From Capsicum annuum (lineage: Eukaryota; Streptophyta; Magnoliopsida; Solanales; Solanaceae), in the NCBI RefSeq assembly GCF_002878395.1, contig NC_061122.1:81935455-81999454 (forward strand): 64,000 nt of DNA, given 5' to 3'. A program made the position numbers and the translations under genes. The notes under the pieces are model-generated. The model did no database searches. It was not told the DNA's origin and was given only the letters and a program-made list of their open reading frames with translations. Of the stretch, positions 49,083 to 61,283 are shown piece by piece. Within the stretch, counting starts at the first letter, position 1; every line of letters starts with the position of its first letter.

Positions 49083-51534
49083 TGTAAGATCCCGTACTTC
49101 TACCTAGCTTAAAATCACCCCAAAAATGTTAAATATTTGTTTCAAAGATGAATCCACTTTTATACATGTGGTATTTTCAAGATTTTCACATTTTATCACG
49201 TGAAAAATTGAATAAGCTTTCCATCGATACCAAATTTGGCCAAATTTGACAACCGGGTCAAGAGTTAGAGCCATTTTAGTAAGACAGTGTACCAATTGAA
49301 CCATCAACGCATCGCGGAGCCAGCCAAAATTCCAATCATCAAAATACAGTGAGCCTTCGGGATTATAGCGCGTTGCACCAAGGCTCAAATTCAGAGTTAT
49401 CAAATTTCAGTGACATGGCGCAGTAGCGCCGTGTCACACCATGTCGGGAAATTTTTATAGAATTAAAATACGCGTCCAAGGGTTAAAAAGGTTAATTTCT
49501 CACTCCTATATATACCCAATAACATGTGATTCAGCCATAATTCACCCAAAATATATTGTTTCTTTCAAGTTTCTCTCAAGAACAAGGTAGGGTTTTCAAT
49601 TGGGGATTCGAATCCAAGACTCAAATTCAAGAATCTCTCCGTCAATCTTTGTAGAATCAAGAATTAAGGTATGCACAGTTTTCATTCATGGATTCCTTTC
49701 ATCCATGAAGCCCAAAAATCAAGTTTTAAATCTTGTATTGTGAATATTTTGTTGTGGGTTGATTATTTTCATGTGATTATGGTTGTATGATTCCCAAGTT
49801 TGAATCTTTATGTGTTGTTCATAAACCTATGCTAGTATGTGGTCTGAAACATGTGAAATTAAGTTGAAATATGGAGTTTTGTTGTATTAATTTCATGGTC
49901 ATGCCTATGCCCTAAGTCATGCATCCTAGGTATTTAATAAAATGCCTAAGAGATATAAATTATGCATTATAGCTTAATTGTGACCCAAATGATGAGTGTC
50001 TGATTTACCCTACGACTAAGAATGACTTCCATGATATTGTGTGCATTACGAATGGTTGAGGGAATGTCCATGAGATTAGGTTGATGAAAGTATGACATGT
50101 TTATATGCAATTCCATACATGTACCAAACTATGATAACTATGTGCTTCTTGAAATCTCTAAATTAATGTATTATCAATTGTTGATATTGGTCATATGTTC
50201 AAGAAGTGTCATGTCCTGTCAGTTTCATACTATCAAGACCTAGGATACTTGTACCCAAAAATTTAGCTATGTGCCTAGAGCTCGTGTCATGTTTTCATGA
50301 TACTCTCAGTCAAGCCATAATCCTTAGAGTTCAGTCAGTCTCATGACTCAGGAAAACTCAGTAAATTTAGTATCAGTCTAGTCCTACTTAGTAATCTTAG
50401 TGACCTCAGTGGTCTCAGTAACATTAGTACTCAGTAATCTCGGTAACCTCAGTATTCCCATAAATCTCAGTAATTTTAGTACTCTCCCACAGTCTTAGTT
50501 TCAGATCCAGTTTAAGTAATAGAACTCAGTTCAGTTTTTCAGATCCAGTTTAAGTAATAGAACTCAGTTCAGTTCTACAGAAATCCATGACTCTCATATA
50601 CGGTTAAATCAGTATAGTGTAGAACCCAACTAGTTTCATCAGTATCAGGACTGTCAGATACAGTCACTCATGTTATCAATATTCAAAGTCAGTAATCATG
50701 TTATCACAAACTCAGTTAATAGTATATCAATTATACGAAACCCATGTTATCAGTATTTAATTTCATGAAAGTCAGATACAGTCAATCAGACTAGTTCTTC
50801 ATAATCAGAACTGACAGAAATAGCCATTACTTTATTAGTAATATCATATTAGTTCCTCAGTATTCAGTATACTCAATCATTCAGTATCAGTACTTAGATA
50901 TCAGTAAATCCATGTTATCAGAATTCATGAGTTAGCATTATCACGATCTTAGTTACAGTCACGTATTCATGTATGTATTCTCACATTTATGTTATACAGT
51001 CAGTTATTATTATTTATGCATATGAACCCTTGCATTTAGCCTACATCACTTTCATACCAGTACATTCAATGTACTGATGCATTTGTGCTATAGTATTTTA
51101 TACCATAGGTTTAGAAGCACGAGCTCCCGACCATCCTTAGTAGAACAGATGTTCAGCAGCCAGACTAGCAGTGAGTCCTCATTATTCAAGGATAGCATAA
51201 TTATTTTATTAATTTATTATTTCAGTAGTTCGAAGTTAGTTGGGGACATATCCCATCAACTCTACAGTTTTCAGACAGTTTAGAGGCTTTCAGACTACAA
51301 CATATTTTCAGATAATTTATTTCTGTTTTGAGTATTTTTATACCCCATTACAGATATTGTATTATATTTAGTATTAGTTCAGTTTTGAACCTTATGGCCT
51401 TACTATTTATATTACACATATTTACAATGTATCATTTAGTGCTCAGTTATAGATATCAGTCATGGGTTAGCTTGTGGTCCTTTAGGATCATGAGCACCGT
51501 GTAGCATTTCGGGTACTAGATTTGGGGTGTTACA
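49083..51534 (+). repeat. 5' LTR of the gag-only element
   Basis: 2452 bp from TGTAAGATCCCGTACTTC to GGGGTGTTACA. It aligns with 55301-57235. It carries a private 38-bp tandem duplication (50501-50576) and a long, degenerate CTCAGTA-rich tract (50280-50950). Confidence 0.92.
50501..50576 (+). repeat. 38-bp tandem duplication
   Basis: TCAGATCCAGTTTAAGTAAT at 50501 and again at 50539, nearly identical across 38 bp. The 3' LTR has a single unit, so it arose after insertion or in the 5' copy alone. Confidence 0.92.
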
Positions 51535-51538
51535 AACT

Positions 51539-51550
51539 TGGTATCAGAGC
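51539..51550 (+). other. Primer-binding site of the gag-only element
   Basis: TGGTATCAGAGC, a perfect initiator-Met type site, four bases after the LTR end. Best preserved of all those in the window. Confidence 0.92.
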
Positions 51551-51746
51551 CTAAGGTTCAACAGTATCCTAGGAAGTCTGAAAACCTGCATCTAGTAGAG
51601 TCTTGTACATGGGTGTGTTGTGCACCACACTTATGTGCAGGAGGCTATGAGATGTTTTTGGAACAGTTTCCCTTCTTTCAGTATTCATGTCAATAAGCTC
51701 AAAATTTTCTCTCAGTCTAATCCATTCTCCCTTTTATTTATAGAAC

Positions 51747-52831
51747 ATACCTCTCAAAGGGACTAACGAAAAGAGAATGGGAAATCAGTCAGCACCTCAG
51801 CCCGCTCAGGCAGATTCTCTAGATGAGCATGTCTCTCATGCAAAATTCAGGACTACATTCACAACTCTAGCCAATTCAGTCGAAACTCAAAATGAATGGC
51901 CAGCTGTTGTTCTGGCCAACCCAGTGGCCAATCAGCTACAGCCAGGATTCGAGACTTCACCCGAATGAATTCTCCCTTATTCTCAGGTTCTAAGTTCGAA
52001 GAGGATCCACAAAAATTCCTCGACCAGGTTTAGAGAATCATAGATATCATGGAAGTGACTTCCAGTGATAGTACAGAGTTAGCCGCTTATCAGCTACAAG
52101 ATGTAGCCCATACGTGGTTGAAGTAGTGGAAGGTAGACAGCGGTATAGATGTAGAGCCCATAGAGTGGGAAAATTTTTCTATAACCTTCTTAGATAGATT
52201 CTTTCCCCTAAAGTAGAAAGAAGACAAAGTATGAGAGTTCATCAACCTTATTCAAGGTAGCATGAGTGTAAAAGAGTATTCCTTCAAGTTTTCTCAGTTA
52301 GCCAGGTACGCTCCCCATGTAGTAGCAGACAGTAGATCCAAAATGAGTAAGTTTGTTTTTGGGATATCAGGTAGAGTGGTTAAGGAGTGTAGAACTGCGA
52401 TGTTGATTAAGGAGATAGAAATATCTAGGCTTATGGTCCATGCTCAGCAAATTGAGGAGCAGAAATTTAAGAAGAAGGAGAGCGAAAATAAGAGGGCCAG
52501 AACTAGTAGTTATAGTTTTTTGCAGCCAGGATCTCAAGGTGTTAACCATTCTCAGCATAGATAGAAGTTTCCATCCCTAGTTCCATCTTCAGCTAGTGCA
52601 CCAGCACCAAAGTTTAGAAATGACCATAGAGATGAGACGCTAAGATCCAAGGCCCAGGGTAGTGAGAGCAGGGTTTTTACTCATCAACTTTTCATCGAGT
52701 GTGGTAAACATCATAACGGTGTATGTAGAGCCAGCAGTAATGTGTGTTTTGGATGTGGCGAGTCAGGTCATAAGGTCCGAGACTGTCCTAAACTCAATCC
52801 TCAAAGTCAACACGGCTATCTTTTAGCATAG
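51747..52831 (+). pseudogene. gag of the gag-only element, CCHC knuckle intact
   Basis: By comparison with element 1, the start lies at 51747, where ATA stands in place of ATG; the next in-frame ATG is 51777. Blocks: SLDEHVSHAKFRTTF, a frame change near 51965, [54 protein letters not shown] and [14 protein letters not shown]. The knuckle CFGCGESGHKVRDCP (Cys 52745 to Cys 52784-52786) keeps all four ligands. Stops at about 52030, 52124, 52214, 52561 and 52829. Confidence 0.88.
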
Positions 52832-53250
52832 TCCGATCGCCCGAATCAGTAGGGTGCCAATTCCAGCTCTATCAATGGACAACACCCAAATAGACTCTAT
52901 GCACTTCATTCCCAATAGGATTAGTAAAGTCCTCCTGATGTAGCCACTGGTATGTTACAGATCCTTTATTTATATGTTCTCACTTCTTCAGATTTAGGAG
53001 TTTCTTTTTTCTTTTGTAACTTCTTGCATAGTAGTCAACTTTAAGGTTATACCAAATGTTAATAGGACGTTTTCTTATCTCTACCCCAGTGAGCTGGTCT
53101 AACACAGCCCGACAGGTATGCAGTAACTATCTGGTTATGATATCTCAGAAATCCAAGCCTTTAGGTTCTAGTAGAAATACCAGTATGTGTAGGAAATCAA
53201 TAAGGGAAGGTAATTCTCGACCTATTCCTATCGCAATGTGAAGTTTTGTA
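52832..53250 (+). pseudogene. Protease N-part remnant of the gag-only element
   Basis: ATGMLQILYLYVLTSSDLGV (about 52945-53000) corresponds to the active-site block of the RVP_2-type protease, with the catalytic Asp-Pro-Gly wording lost. LISTPVSWSNTARQV (about 53077-53120) matches the STPVGxSI block. Wording ends near 53250. Confidence 0.68.
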
Positions 53251-55285
53251 CTTTAACCTTCCCGATACTTATTCATTCTTCATGTCACAATTCCATGCAC
53301 CCAGATTATATTCTCGAGCTTTCCATAAAAATAGTGTGTGATTTAAGTTCCTAGTATGAGGAGTTTTGGCTTACTCTGTGTTACGAATAAAGTTCCATGA
53401 GTACAGAAACATAAGACTAAGGTCATGAAGCTCATGACTCATGCACTCATGTCATTCTTTACAGTATGCTTAGCCCACATGATTCATGACCTCACTCTTA
53501 AAGTTTAGTCAAACTTAGATTATGTCATGTATACTCTCAGTTTAGATACCTCGGTGAATCCATAGTGTTAATGTTCCGTTCCGTAGGCCTCAGTTACATC
53601 ATCATTTAGTAGTAGTTATCCAATAAAAGACTTAGAAAGTCCTACAGAACCATGGCTTTTAGCTATAAGTTATTTAGCCATCAGAATTCAGTGCTCCTAT
53701 ACCATTCTAAACCTCAGTTATAGAAAACCAGCATTCAGTCCCAGTTACAGTCTTAGTTATGGTTACAATCTTAATTACCGTCTTAGCTATAATCTTAGTC
53801 CCAGTCCTAGTTCAGCCTGATCAGAAACTCAGTTCACTTTTAGGATTACCTGACCATAGCTTATAGCTATCAGTTACTTAGTCATTAGTATTTCAGTACC
53901 TCATTTACGGAATATTTTTGAATCATGTCATACGCTTGGTCTTACAATTTCAAGTAATACAGTTTTCATAAATCTATGCCTAGTCACGTTATGTCACTCA
54001 GTCAGTCCTTACCTCCTATGCATAATACTGTATAGCCTCAGTTTAACCGTTCAGACTAAGTACAGTTTAATCTTATATTCCACAATTCATCTATAAGTCA
54101 TTCAGTTAATCAGATAAATTAGTATATTTGTGCATTCATGCTCAACACCATGTGAACCTTTTCAGCAGTCTCAGTTATAGTGCATAAGGTTTGTTCATTT
54201 TATCTTAGATGATGTTTCATAGGCCTTGCCTCCTAATACAAGAATCACAGTCATGTAGCGATCTCCTATTCAAATGTCCTACTGAGACCAGGCTAAGATT
54301 TATATTCTCTCTACAGTCATTAGAACTCTATAGAAAGAGTGTCATAGAAATTCTCTAATAGAGTATAACTTTTTAGCATGAGTTAGTCCACAAAGCCAAT
54401 ACTTCAGTTTAGTAGTTAGAATGAACAAGTTCAAATGGTGTGGTTTCCCCATCTTTCCACCTAATCGCACTATTCAGAATCTCATGAATGTGATCATTCT
54501 AAGATGGACCAACTATTTAGTTGTGTATTCAACTTAGTTCATGTATCATGCCTTAGTTTCATATCCCAAATATTTAGTCATGATTCAGTTCGTTGGTACC
54601 CTATGCACTATCCCATTTTTCCTCAGTATCGCAGTCAAGTCAGGATTCTTCTAGGGACCTAGTGTCCCTAGGGGGAGATACACTATAATTCCCCAAAACT
54701 TTAATGACATAAACATGCCGCTCTCTTCTCGTAACAAATCCAATTTGAAGAAGTGGGTACCCATAGGTTAACCCTCTAGCTCCACTCTCGATCGTATGCC
54801 ATGTATTAAAGGTACTTAGTTGAGATCAAAATATTCATCTTATGTATCACATTCCATACCCAGTTACATTCTCATGTTTCCACTCATGCATATTTAATAA
54901 TTAAGCTTAGACTCAACCCAAGGTAATAGCTTTTCTTAAGCTTATCTAGTTTTATGTTCAGGTTTCAGTTACAAATGTGGTATTCAGTTCTATGCTCAAT
55001 TTTTATTTTAAACTTGGTATCGTTACCCTTACATGCTTAGTCGTATGTTCATTAGTCAATTCGGTCATGTATTCACGAATCAGATATATGTGATCAGCTT
55101 ATCAGTACTCTCAGTCATGTATTCATGTATTAGCTCAGTAATAAAATCCTGCATCAGATATGCATGCTCAACATGAATCATAGTATTGTTAGTCAGGTAG
55201 TCATGTTTCAGCTGTTCATGTTTAGTATGTACTTTATCTTTTCATTTCTCTCATTTAAATCAGTCTCATTCGAGGATGAATGTTC
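53251..55285 (+). other. Non-coding interior replacing pol
   Basis: Two kilobases with no RT, RNase H, integrase or chromodomain wording. Rich in CAGTTA/CTTAGT words, with a loose tandem run at about 53720-53830. A stretch near 53430-53480 (ATGCACTC...ACAGTATGCTTAG) recurs at about 57913-57940 in the flanking element. It ends with GAGGATGAATGTTCCCAAG, close to the purine tract. Confidence 0.7.
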
Positions 55286-55287
55286 CC

Positions 55288-55300
55288 AAGAGGGAGATAT
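55288..55300 (+). other. Polypurine tract of the gag-only element
   Basis: AAGAGGGAGATAT directly before the TGTAATATCCCG start of the 3' LTR. Confidence 0.82.
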
Positions 55301-57235
55301 TGTAATATCCCGTACTTCTACCAAGCTTAAAATCATTCCAAAAATATTAAAGACTTGTTTCAAAGATGGATCCACTTTTATACATATGATATTTTGAAGA
55401 TTTTAACTTTTTATCATGTGGTAATTTGAATAAGTTTTCCATTGATACCAAATTTGCCCAAATATGACACTCGGACGAAGAGTTAGAGACATTTTAGTAA
55501 GACAGTGTGCCACTTGAGCCATCAACGTATCACGGAGCCAACCAAAATGGCAATCATCAAAATCCAGTGAACCTCCACGATTATGGCACATCACACCAAG
55601 GCTCAAATATAGAGTTGTCAAATTCCAATGGCACGGCGCGATAGCGCCGCATCGCGCCAGGGGTCCAGGTTGAGAAATTTTCACAGAATTAAAATATGTG
55701 TCTAAGGGTTAAAAGAGTTAATTTCTCACCCCTATATATACCTAATAACATGTGATTAAGCCATAATTCAGCCAAAATATATTGTTTTTCTCAAGAACAA
55801 GCTAGGGTTTTCAATTGGAAATTCGAATCCAAAACTCAAATTCAAGAATCTCTCCATCAATCGATAACCATGTGCTTCATGAAATACCTAAATTAATGTA
55901 TTATGAATTGTTGATATTGGTCATATGTTCAAGAAGTGTCATGTCCTGTCAGTTTCATGCAATCGATTCCTGGGGGTACTTGTACCCAATAATTTAGCTG
56001 TGTGCCTAGAGCCAGTGTCATGTTTTCACGATACTCTCATTCAAGCCATGATCCTTAGAATTCAATCAGTCTCATGACTTAGGAAAACTCAGTAAATTCA
56101 GTATCAGTCTACTTCTACTAAGTAATCTCTGTGACCTCAGTGGTCTCAGTAACATCAGTACTTAGTAATCTCGGTAACCTCAGTATTCCCAGAAATCTCA
56201 GTAATTTTAGTACTCTCCCACGGTCTTAGTTTTAGATCCAGTTTTAGTAATAGAACTCAGTTTAGTTCAACAGAAATCTAGGACTGTCAGATACAATCAA
56301 ATCAGTATAGTGCGGAACCCAGCTAGTTCCATCAGTATCAGGACTGTCAGATACAGTCACTCATGTTATTAGTATTCAGACTCTATAATTATGTTATCAC
56401 GAACTTAGTTAATTGTATATTAATTATACAAAACCCATGTTATTAGTATTCAATTTTAGGGCTGTCAAATACAATCATTCAGACCAGTTCTTCATAATCA
56501 GAACTATTAGAAACAATCATTCCTTTATTAGTAATATGGCATTAGTTCCTCAATATTCAGTACACTCAGTCATTCAGCATCCCAGTATCAGTACTCAGAT
56601 ATTAGTAAATCTACATTATCAGAATTCATGAGTCAGCATTATAACGATCTCAGTTACAGCTACATATTCATGCATGTATTCTCACGTTCATGTTCTACAG
56701 TTCATTATTATTTTTCATGCATATGAACCCTTTCATTTAGCCTACCTTACTTGCATACCAGTACATTCAACGTACTGATGCATTTGCGCTATGGTGTTTT
56801 ATACCATTGGTTTAAAAGCACGAGCTCCCGAACATCCTTAGTAGATCAAATGTTCAGCAACCAAACTAGGAGTGAGTCCTCATCATTCGAAGATAGCATA
56901 ATTATTTTATTACTTTATTATTTTAGTAGTGTGGAGTTAGTTGGGGACATGTCCCATCAACTCAACAGTTTTCAGATAGTTTAGAGGTTGTCTGACTATA
57001 GTATGTGTTCAGATAGTTTATTTTAGTTTTGGGTATTTTTATACCCCATTACAGACATTATATTATATTTTGTATTTGTTCAGTTTTGAACCTTAAGGCC
57101 TTACAAGTTATATTCCACGTATTTATAATGTATTATTCAGTGCTTAGTTACAGATATCAGTCATGGGTTAGCTTGTGGTCCTTCGGGGTCATGAGCACCG
57201 TGTAGCATTTCGGGTACCAGATTCGAGGTGTTACA
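55301..57235 (+). repeat. 3' LTR of the gag-only element, with internal deletion
   Basis: 1935 bp, TGTAATATCCCGTACTTC to GAGGTGTTACA. Relative to the 5' LTR it lacks about 475 bp: it jumps from CTCTCCATCAATC (55862) to GATAACCATGTG, whereas the 5' LTR runs from 49651 to about 50127 between these points. Point differences are frequent. Confidence 0.9.
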
Positions 57236-58745
57236 CTAAGAGATGAAATAAGGATTTAGAGACAGACAGCGATAAGTCTCTTATTAAAACTTTATATTTC
57301 ATAGATTTAGTGGGATATGATCTCATAGGTATGATGTAAGTAGAATAACAAGAGAGATCAGATTATTACGTGCTAAGGAAATTGGTTATGTTTGCTAGTA
57401 TGAGTTTTGGTTATGATACGATAACTATAGAGGCTGGAGAAAGTGAAGAGTGGTATCTTTGAATAGAGTGTCCTAGAATAAAGCTAGTATCTCCCAACTA
57501 TAGTTTATCTTGGTAAGTTAAGCATCCATGTGTATATTGACACCCCGAACATTCGGGTAAAGAAATCCATAGACCCACAGGGTTAGATTATCGGCCTTGA
57601 TCTATGGGGCAGATGATAGGTTGAAGAACTAAATCAAATCATGTGAATCAGATTCTAATGTATTTCAAAAAGAGTTATGATGAGATATCAATTCATTTCT
57701 ACTATAGAGTATTCCTCGTATTTTATTCATTATGACACCCTATTCATGTCTTGCATTTTAGGATTATGTGGATGACCCAAACCCATTCACTTCTTACAAA
57801 TTCATGTCCATGCTCAAATTCTATGATAAGAAGTATTAGCTTTAGATAAATGAGCCCCATATTACTCCATACATCTATGACTTCCAACTTTATTATATAC
57901 AACTCATGATTTATGCACTCCTATTTCACAGTATGCTTAGTCCTACAGACTCTTAATATGTCCCTAATAACTAGTAAAAGCCATAATATATTTTGTATGT
58001 TCTAATATTAGATCTCTTGAATAATTTGTGCTTATGATCTCTTTATTTAAGCCCTATGTATGTCCACCTATGAAAGTGATGAATGAATATTCCATGTAAA
58101 TGCTCATAACAACTCCCTACTCATATTCCATTAGTTTATATATAAGATATCATGCCTATGATACCTTACCTCACATAATCTATTTTTGGCTACTAGGATC
58201 TCGATAATTAAAAGTCGGAGTTGATAAATATCCCTTTTATTTGAGAACCTCATACTCCAGTACTTTAGTGACCCTTCCTATGTTGCAATAGTGGTAAGGT
58301 TGTCTTTAAGTGATGGTTTAGGTGAAAGTGTAGATGTCCCTTATTATGAATACCATAATCTGTTTATTCCCTAAGGTTATAAGAGTGGATGAGGATCAAA
58401 GTGAGGATTTGTTATATGCAATAGTTAGTTGAGAAGTTTTGGTGTGCCTTTCTACGATAGTTCATGTTATATGTAATCATTAATAAAATTGTGATATACA
58501 AAATTTAGGAAGACGGTAAAGTTCTTAGCTAGTTTGATTGCAAAGAAGGGTCCATGAAGTAGATATGATGATATTGCTGAATTCTATGTTTATGTACACG
58601 TGGATAATGCATTATGAACTAGTGATTTCTTGATTTGAACTCTAGGTTAGTTGAATGGGTTAGTAAGAGTAAGCAATATTCTTGAGATGGAAATCCCTAC
58701 AAAAATTTAGAGAGCTAGTCTCGTGGTTTTGATTAGTACGATTAT
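57236..58745. other. Right target duplication and non-coding flank
   Basis: CTAAG (57236-57240), then 1.5 kb with no domain wording. It probably continues the interior seen at 47691-49082. Around 57900-57990 it resembles 53430-53480 of the gag-only element. It ends at the inverted LTR that begins at 58746. Confidence 0.6.
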
Positions 58746-59488
58746 TGTCGCGACCCAAACTAGGGCCTGACCGTGATGGGTATATCAAGTCCACCATAGA
58801 CCGGAGACCACCCCCATTGCCTAACCTCATGAGCAAAAAATAATAAAATAACAACAAATACCGAATCTAATTAAACAACAATAAAGATGAATAGGTAACT
58901 CTATGAAAACTAAGAGTCAACCAACCAACCAACCCATATCTGTCCATAATAGCCTCTAAAACCATAATACCAAATAGTTTGGGACATGCCCCTGACCATG
59001 ACCAAATGAATCTAAAAGTACTGAGTTAGAATAAAATAATATGGAAATGATAAGGCCATTTGAAGGATGGAAGCTTACCACTTCACAGCCACTCGACGAA
59101 TATGCTAATCCACCTAACGCTATACAAAGGTAAAAGAAATGTCTTCGTACCCTACATTATGAAAAAAATATAATTTCCTAGGATGGTAAGTGGGATAAGA
59201 ACTGGTATGTTACTCAGGATAGGGATAAACTAATGCCATGTCCAAAACAAAATCAAACCACATGCACAAATTGTATATTCATATATAAGATATTGGGATA
59301 GGAAAAAAGATTTAAGCACGATATTTAAAACCATTATCCTGGACTGTGTAGCTCTATTAATCCTAAGGGCATCCATGTGCTATATGGGTTCAGCTCCCCT
59401 TGCTGAAAGGGACCTAGTATGTGTTATCCATACGAATTGGAGAAATTCGAGGAAGGGCAAATACTCAAAAGCTCCAACCATTCCAAGA

Positions 59489-59511
59489 ATATATATATAT
59501 ATATATATATG
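59489..59511. repeat. (AT)n microsatellite
   Basis: About 11 AT units in the LTR, at the place corresponding to the TA run of the element 3 LTRs. Confidence 0.9.
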
Positions 59512-60254
59512 TAATGTGTGAACTATGCACATGGTCATAAGGATCCCTACGTCAGGAAATGTGGTTACCAGTATCATCCCCTCGAGACCTCTACCTTCCA
59601 CAATGAGCTACACAACCCCCTTTAAGCCTAAATTAAAATTATTTACACACATTCCCATCCATTAACCAAAGAGTCTTTTAATTAGAAAATTTATTGTCGG
59701 TATCGTTGTACCAAATAAAGTTAAGCTTGCAAGCTAATTCCACTATGCCAATAAAAAAACAATTAGCCAAATTGACTCTAGAGTTTTTAATTTAAACTGA
59801 TCCATGGCATCCAAGGCCTTTCAAAACCAATTTACGTTCCATTAACCTTTTATGACATGCAAGGTTTCAAAAGTGAAGTAGATTATGTATATGGCCATGT
59901 TTCAAAACCAATTTCACAAGTTGGGTTGAGGATAAATCCAATTCCAAACTGTTAAGCCATAAAATTTGGGGAAACCCATATTCCCCATTCCAATTCCCAC
60001 TCCTATGTATTTATTTAGTTCAAAATTATAAGAATAAAGTATAAACAACCAATTCAAAATCATGAAAACTCAATTCATGAAACAACATTCCAAAACCCTC
60101 AACCCATAATCTAAACCAGATAATTAAACCACATGGCCAATAATTAAACACATGATTTTGCATAAAATTAATTTAGGGAAGAGAAACATGCCTGAAACAC
60201 ACAAAATTTTGTAATCAATTTGTAGTATGGAACCAAGAAGATGAATGCAAAGTG

Positions 60255-60278
60255 AAACCCTTGAATGTTCTTAGTTTT
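60255..60278 (+). repeat. 24-bp direct repeat, left copy
   Basis: Begins AAACCCTTGAATGTTC and is identical over 24 bp to 61284-61307. The pair brackets the helicase fragment. Only one copy is expected in an uninterrupted LTR. Confidence 0.92.
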
Positions 60279-61283
60279 CTCGAATTCAATATGCTTTCTT
60301 GAATTCAAGATGATGAATTCAATATGCTTTCTCGAATAAAATCTTCTTTTTTGTCACTTTAAATAACAGTGAGAGTTTGTCTAAAATATCCTCCAAACAC
60401 GACAACTTTTCCACCAAATAACATAGTTGAATCCATTATATCTTTCAAAAAAGAATCAAATGCTTCAATCATTTTTTTTTGCTATTGATACTTCATCCCA
60501 CAAAATTAATTTTATGTCATGAATCAACGATGCCAGTGAACTTTGTTTGTTATATTACAAGAGACTTTTTCATCAATATTAATTGGAATCTTAAAGCGTG
60601 AATGTGTTGTTCGTCCTCCTGGAAGGTAGAAGCAATAACTACAATAGTTGTTGTTAATGATATAAATCCTTTAGATCTCACAGTTGCTAATAAGGCACAA
60701 TATAAAAAAGTCTTGCCACTTTCAATGGGACCGTCAATAAAAAAGATCCTGATTTATTAGTGAACACTCTTTGAATGATTATATCATATGTTTTTTTTGT
60801 TCTTTGTTTAATTTTTGGTATAATAATAATTCTTCATCACTCACAATGATGTTTCTTTCAAAATACTTCTTTTGCTTCGTTTGTTAGTTTTAAAGATGTA
60901 ACAATTTCTGAAACAAGGTTGAACTCATTAATATTATGTCTCATAGAATGTAATATATCATTGATATGTTTTAGGACAACAAAGTGGATATCATTTCTTA
61001 TAAAATTTTGTAAGTGTTTAAAGTCTTCGGACATTGAATCTTTGAATTGTTAGCCTAAAGTTTTTGGATTGTCAGAGTTACAATATACTAATATTGTAGC
61101 AAATAAACGTCCTAAACTATAAACCATTTGATAATAACCTGCCTCCAACATATATTCAATCAAGTTATTATCACATTGTAACAAACCTCTTTTTTCGCAG
61201 ATTCTCTAAATGTGTCACAACGTCCACCATTTACTCTAAGAAGACCATCTTATGATTTTAATGCTTCTACATCCATCAGTAAT
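60279..61283 (-). pseudogene. Helitron Pif1-type helicase fragment
   Basis: Minus strand. NGGRCDTFRESAKKE (about 61240), YQMVYSLGRLFATILVYCNS (about 61130-61075), KDSMSEDFKHLQNFIRND (about 61040-60990), LKHINDILHSMRHNINEFNL (about 60970-60910), then SGSFFIDGPIESGKTFLYCA, the Walker A region (near 60750-60700, family Gly replaced). A short, mostly frame-shifted Walker B part (about 60520-60450) follows. This order is that of plant Helitron RepHel helicase domains. No Rep domain, no Helitron 5' TC or 3' CTRR hairpin end was seen. Confidence 0.85.

Larger units (their letters stand above)
49083..57235 (+). mobile_element. Gag-only gypsy-type element (TR-GAG-like), 8.15 kb
   Basis: Two LTRs in direct orientation, a good primer site, gag with an intact zinc knuckle, a decayed protease start and a polypurine tract, but no RT, RNase H or integrase wording in any frame between 53250 and 55285. 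Near-matching 5-bp flanks. Such gag-bearing, pol-less elements are known in plants as TR-GAG and must borrow enzymes from autonomous relatives. A simple internal deletion of an autonomous copy is the alternative. Confidence 0.82.

Noticed and set aside
49104..49403. Open frame on the minus strand, repeated at 55403-55684
   Set aside because: The two are the same place in the paired LTRs. Retention reflects shared ancestry of the LTRs, and no known domain or start context supports coding.
50240..50950. CRISPR-like or satellite array
   Set aside because: The short CAGTA-type words have no fixed spacing or unit length, and the tract is part of an LTR present in two copies.
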